From positions 1-8,429 of the forward strand of contig JAFAWJ010000598.1 in assembly GCA_019242065.1 (NCBI GenBank): DNA of 8,429 bases, given 5' to 3'. Each line of letters begins with the position of its first letter. The first letter of the stretch is position 1. Source of the DNA: Chloroflexota bacterium. GTDB lineage: Bacteria; Chloroflexota; UBA6077; CF-72. The notes under the pieces are model-generated. The model worked only from the letters and a program-made list of their open reading frames with translations. It was not told the DNA's origin and made no database searches. Below are positions 6,055-8,429 of this stretch, one piece after another. Both the position numbers and the translations under genes were made by a program.

Positions 6055-7716
6055 TTACGCGCCAAGCCAGACATTCGCCCACGGTATTGAACCGTGCTGG
6101 CTGTAATGCAAACCGTGCGCGGACTTGGCCAGGTACACGGCCACCTCCGGGGTTGGTGCCACCGTGAGGACAAACGACTCGTCGAGGATCAGATCGTTCA
6201 AAACGGAATACGCGCTTTTGCGCTTGGTGAGGTCCGGCTCAGTTGAAGCCGTCACAACCAGATTCGAGTACATATCGCTCTGATAGCCGGATGAGTTTCC
6301 GGTGTAGTTCCACGCCGTGCTGCTTGTCAGCAGCGTGATCGGCTCGAAGTTGGCGTAGCCAGACGCCCCACCCGACAGCCCTTTGTATTTGAGGGCGCCG
6401 ATCTGGTTGAGGTCGCGCCAGGCCAGAGGGTCAACTGGCATGATATTCAGCGCGATGCCGAGCGTTGCCAGGTCGGCCTGGTAGATCTCCGCCAGTCCCT
6501 CTGACGGGTTTCCTGGGAAGTACACGAAGTCCAGCGTGAGATTCGAGACACCGGCCGATTTGAGCAGGGAACGCGCTGTGTCGAGGTCAAAGGCAAACAT
6601 AGCGTTCTTCTCTGCTTGAAAGGCCGGCGACGCGGCCGACCACGGCAACGATTGCGCGTTGCCCACGCCGGCGCGATAGACGTCGATGTACCGCTGTCGG
6701 TTCATCGCATAGCTCAGTGCCTGTCGTACTTCTTTCTGGTCGAGCGGGGCGAAAGTGGTGTTGACGTTTACGACGCAGACGGAGCCCGAGTGCGGATTGC
6801 TGATCGTCCCGTAGGTTGCGTCTTTCTGAAGACGCGCGTAGTCCATCATGGACGGCGTCATAGCAACGTCGATGGCACCTGCCTCGAGTTGGGCGATGAG
6901 CGCCGACTGCGCTTTGAACGGCAGCACGCGTATACCGTCCAGGAGAGGTCTGTTTGGCTGCCAGTAGTTGGTGTTTTTTGCGATGCTGAAATGGTCACCC
7001 TGGACCCACTCGGTGAAAGAGAATGGCCCAGTGCCGACCGCCGTAGTCTTCGCGTCCGGACCCTCCATCGTCACCGGATCGAGGATGTTGAATGACTCAA
7101 ACATATCGAAGACAAACGGCCGCGACCTATCAGACTCAAGTACGAGTGTGTATTTGTCGGGCGTGTCGATGGAAGTCCACCAGTTGCTTTGCGCCGCCAG
7201 CTGTGTCAAGCCGGTCTTCGGATCCCGGACGCGCAGCAAGTTCCATTTGATGTCGTCACTCGTCAGCTCACGACCGGTGTGAAACGCCACGTTCTTACGT
7301 AGATTCAACTTGAGCCTGGTCAGCGTCGCGTCGAATTCCCAGCTTTCCGCCAGGCGCGGCTGTGGTGCCAGGTTGTCGTCATACTCGGTCAGTCGATCGA
7401 AGACCTGGCCGAGGGTGTCCGCCGCGCCCGTAAACCCGAGGTGACCGTCGAGGGAGGAGAGTTCGAAGGGCTGTCCCATGCGCAGCGTTCCGCCAGCAGC
7501 GGGAGATACTGCCGACGCGGCAGGCGTGGTGGCCTGGCTGACCGCCACCGTGCCTGCCGGGGTGGGCGTGACCTGTACGGGGCTTGTCGGCCCAGGCGCG
7601 GTGGATGGCGCGGTACCGACCTTGTTGCAGGCTGCCAGCACTGCGGCGGGTGACCCAAGCAGAATCAAGCCGACTGCGCGTCTGCGGTTTATGCGTACGG
7701 ATCCCCGCCCGTTCAT
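6055..7716 (-). CDS. ABC transporter substrate-binding lipoprotein, family 5, paralog C
   Basis: This 553-residue family 5 solute-binding protein is the first of the three in transcription order. Its N-terminus has NRRRAV (10-15), a hydrophobic segment and lipobox LAAC with Cys30, then a Thr/Pro/Ala-rich linker to about residue 75 that would tether the binding domain to the membrane. Landmarks include GGTLRMG, LAESWEFD, LRKNVAFHTGRELTSDDI, GTGPFSFTEW, KNTNYW and LDQKEVRQALSYAMNRQR, so it keeps the core that paralog B has lost. The ATG at 7716 is preceded by a six-G purine run five bases away. It starts 15 bases after the LLM oxidoreductase stop, consistent with co-transcription. Its ligand-contact regions differ visibly from the other two (for example SGSVCVVNVNTTF versus PGYFYMFQPNVTF in A), so the paralogs may bind different ligands. 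The ligand cannot be inferred from sequence alone. Confidence 0.93.
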   Translation of the reverse strand: MNGRGSVRINRRRAVGLILLGSPAAVLAACNKVGTAPSTAPGPTSPVQVTPTPAGTVAVSQATTPAASAVSPAAGGTLRMGQPFELSSLDGHLGFTGAADTLGQVFDRLTEYDDNLAPQPRLAESWEFDATLTRLKLNLRKNVAFHTGRELTSDDIKWNLLRVRDPKTGLTQLAAQSNWWTSIDTPDKYTLVLESDRSRPFVFDMFESFNILDPVTMEGPDAKTTAVGTGPFSFTEWVQGDHFSIAKNTNYWQPNRPLLDGIRVLPFKAQSALIAQLEAGAIDVAMTPSMMDYARLQKDATYGTISNPHSGSVCVVNVNTTFAPLDQKEVRQALSYAMNRQRYIDVYRAGVGNAQSLPWSAASPAFQAEKNAMFAFDLDTARSLLKSAGVSNLTLDFVYFPGNPSEGLAEIYQADLATLGIALNIMPVDPLAWRDLNQIGALKYKGLSGGASGYANFEPITLLTSSTAWNYTGNSSGYQSDMYSNLVVTASTEPDLTKRKSAYSVLNDLILDESFVLTVAPTPEVAVYLAKSAHGLHYSQHGSIPWANVWLGA

Positions 7717-7721
7717 GTCAG

Positions 7722-7727
7722 CCCCCC
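7722..7727 (-). promoter_or_regulatory. Ribosome binding site for paralog C
   Basis: Six G residues on the minus strand lie five bases before the ATG at 7716, within the 15-base gap after the LLM oxidoreductase stop. There is no room for a separate promoter in that gap, so paralog C is most likely transcribed with the LLM gene. Confidence 0.6.
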
Positions 7728-7731
7728 AGAT

Positions 7732-8429
7732 TCAGGATGCCAGTTGCGGCAAGACTTCGTCCCCGATCTGATCAATGATGTCCAGGCTGCCCGGTTCAGG
7801 CGACAGATTGATCGCCAGGACAACCAACTCGAGTCCGAACGCTTCCAGTTGCTTGATATCGTCGACGATCTTGCCGACAGAGCCACGCAGTGGCCGGCCG
7901 TCTGGGTCATCGGCTCCAATCGAGCAGTTCGCCTTGACAGACAGCGAAATCGTCGCTGGATCGCGGTTGCCTGATTCCGCGATCTCGCGCAAGTGCGTGA
8001 TCCGCTTGCGGAAATTGTCCAGGGTGGGCGGTTCGCGGCGCGCGCCAGGACTGCCGCCCAGCAGGCCGTGCCAGCCATCGGCAAAGCGCACAATCCGTCG
8101 AAAGGCGCCGTCACTATCGCCCCCGAGCCAGATCGGCGGGTGCGGCTTCTGGAGTGGCTTTGGATCGCAGGTGATATCAGAGAAGTCCACAAACTCCCCG
8201 TGGAATTCAAGGATGTCCTGCGTCCATGCCAGCTTGAGGACCTGCAGATACTCGTCGGTGACGGCCGCCCGTCGCTCGAACGGGAGACCAAGCGCATGAA
8301 ACTCCTGCTCCAGATATCCGGTTGCACCGCCGTAGATGACACGGCCGCCGGAGAGCTGGTCGAGCGTCGCCAGCATTCGTGCTTGCAGAAGCGGATGTCG
8401 ATACGGAGTCGGCATGACCGTGAACCCCA
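7732..8429 (-). CDS. LLM-class (luciferase-like) flavin/F420-dependent oxidoreductase, N-terminus outside window
   Basis: The visible 231 residues are the middle and C-terminal part of a luciferase-like TIM-barrel oxidoreductase. The frame is open to the window edge (GFTVMPTPYRHPLL), so the Met at 8415 is internal and about 50-70 N-terminal residues are missing. Family landmarks are PYRHPLLQARMLATLDQLSGG, the glycine-rich GGATGYLEQEFHALGLPF, RRAAVTDEYLQVLKLAWTQD, PKPLQKPHPPIWLGGDSDGAF and RFADGWHG. The YLEQEFHALG and PPIWLGG signatures resemble the F420-dependent subfamily typified by Rv2161c-like proteins. F420 rather than FMN use is therefore likely but not shown by a decisive residue. Such enzymes perform hydride transfers or monooxygenations. 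It is the first visible gene of the minus-strand run and ends 15 bases before paralog C. Confidence 0.87.
   Translation of the reverse strand, partial: GFTVMPTPYRHPLLQARMLATLDQLSGGRVIYGGATGYLEQEFHALGLPFERRAAVTDEYLQVLKLAWTQDILEFHGEFVDFSDITCDPKPLQKPHPPIWLGGDSDGAFRRIVRFADGWHGLLGGSPGARREPPTLDNFRKRITHLREIAESGNRDPATISLSVKANCSIGADDPDGRPLRGSVGKIVDDIKQLEAFGLELVVLAINLSPEPGSLDIIDQIGDEVLPQLAS

Noticed and set aside
5979..6173. 65-residue N-terminal extension of paralog B
   Set aside because: It overlaps the end of paralog C and would put the signal peptide far inside the protein. The ATG at 5978 has a good ribosome site.
7713..8342. Minus-strand open frame of 209 residues overlapping the LLM oxidoreductase
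   Set aside because: It is in another frame of the same strand, is Ser/Arg-rich, and lacks motifs, while the overlapping frame encodes clear LLM family signatures.
1..8429. CRISPR array, tRNA, rRNA, insertion sequence or phage genes
   Set aside because: I saw no regularly spaced repeats, no RNA-gene signatures, no transposase motifs and no terminal inverted repeats by reading both strands.

Overview
The window looks like a stretch of a moderately high G+C bacterial genome. One compact run of genes lies on the minus strand, and a decayed flavoprotein gene lies on the plus strand at the left edge and converges on it. The three transport lipoproteins have arginine-rich signal peptides ending in a lipobox cysteine, followed by long Pro/Thr/Ser/Ala linkers. 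Together with the F420/flavin-type enzymes this suggests a Chloroflexota-like or possibly actinobacterial soil organism. That placement is an inference from style, not from any marker gene.

Layout from left to right: (1) positions 1-603, plus strand, a broken fumarate-reductase/3-ketosteroid-dehydrogenase-type FAD oxidoreductase with a one-base frameshift, a probable internal deletion and a lost C-terminus; (2) 604-797, no gene; (3) 798-2033, minus, a group D flavin monooxygenase with an acyl-CoA-dehydrogenase fold (HsaA/HpaB-like); (4) 2034-2211, non-coding; (5) 2212-2769, minus, a SnoaL/NTF2-fold protein; (6) 2766-4433, 4458-5978 and 6055-7716, minus, three tandem paralogous peptide/nickel-type (family 5) ABC substrate-binding lipoproteins; (7) 7732-8429, minus, the C-terminal part of an LLM-class (luciferase-like, probably F420-dependent) oxidoreductase cut by the window edge.

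On the minus strand the order of transcription is LLM oxidoreductase, binding protein C, binding protein B, binding protein A, SnoaL-like protein, monooxygenase. Gaps are 15, 76 and 24 bases, then a 4-base overlap, then 178 bases, so at least the first five are probably one operon. The simplest reading is a catabolic uptake locus: binding proteins capture an organic substrate outside the cell and flavin/F420 enzymes with a small cyclase/isomerase-fold protein act on it inside. No permease, ATPase, flavin reductase or regulator is in view, and the substrate cannot be named.

The most striking observation is that the middle binding protein lacks exactly the 44 residues (132 bp) that both flanking paralogs carry at the same place, including the family's conserved VRQA core segment, while its reading frame stays open. 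Combined with the damaged flavoprotein, this suggests a locus undergoing paralog expansion and decay.
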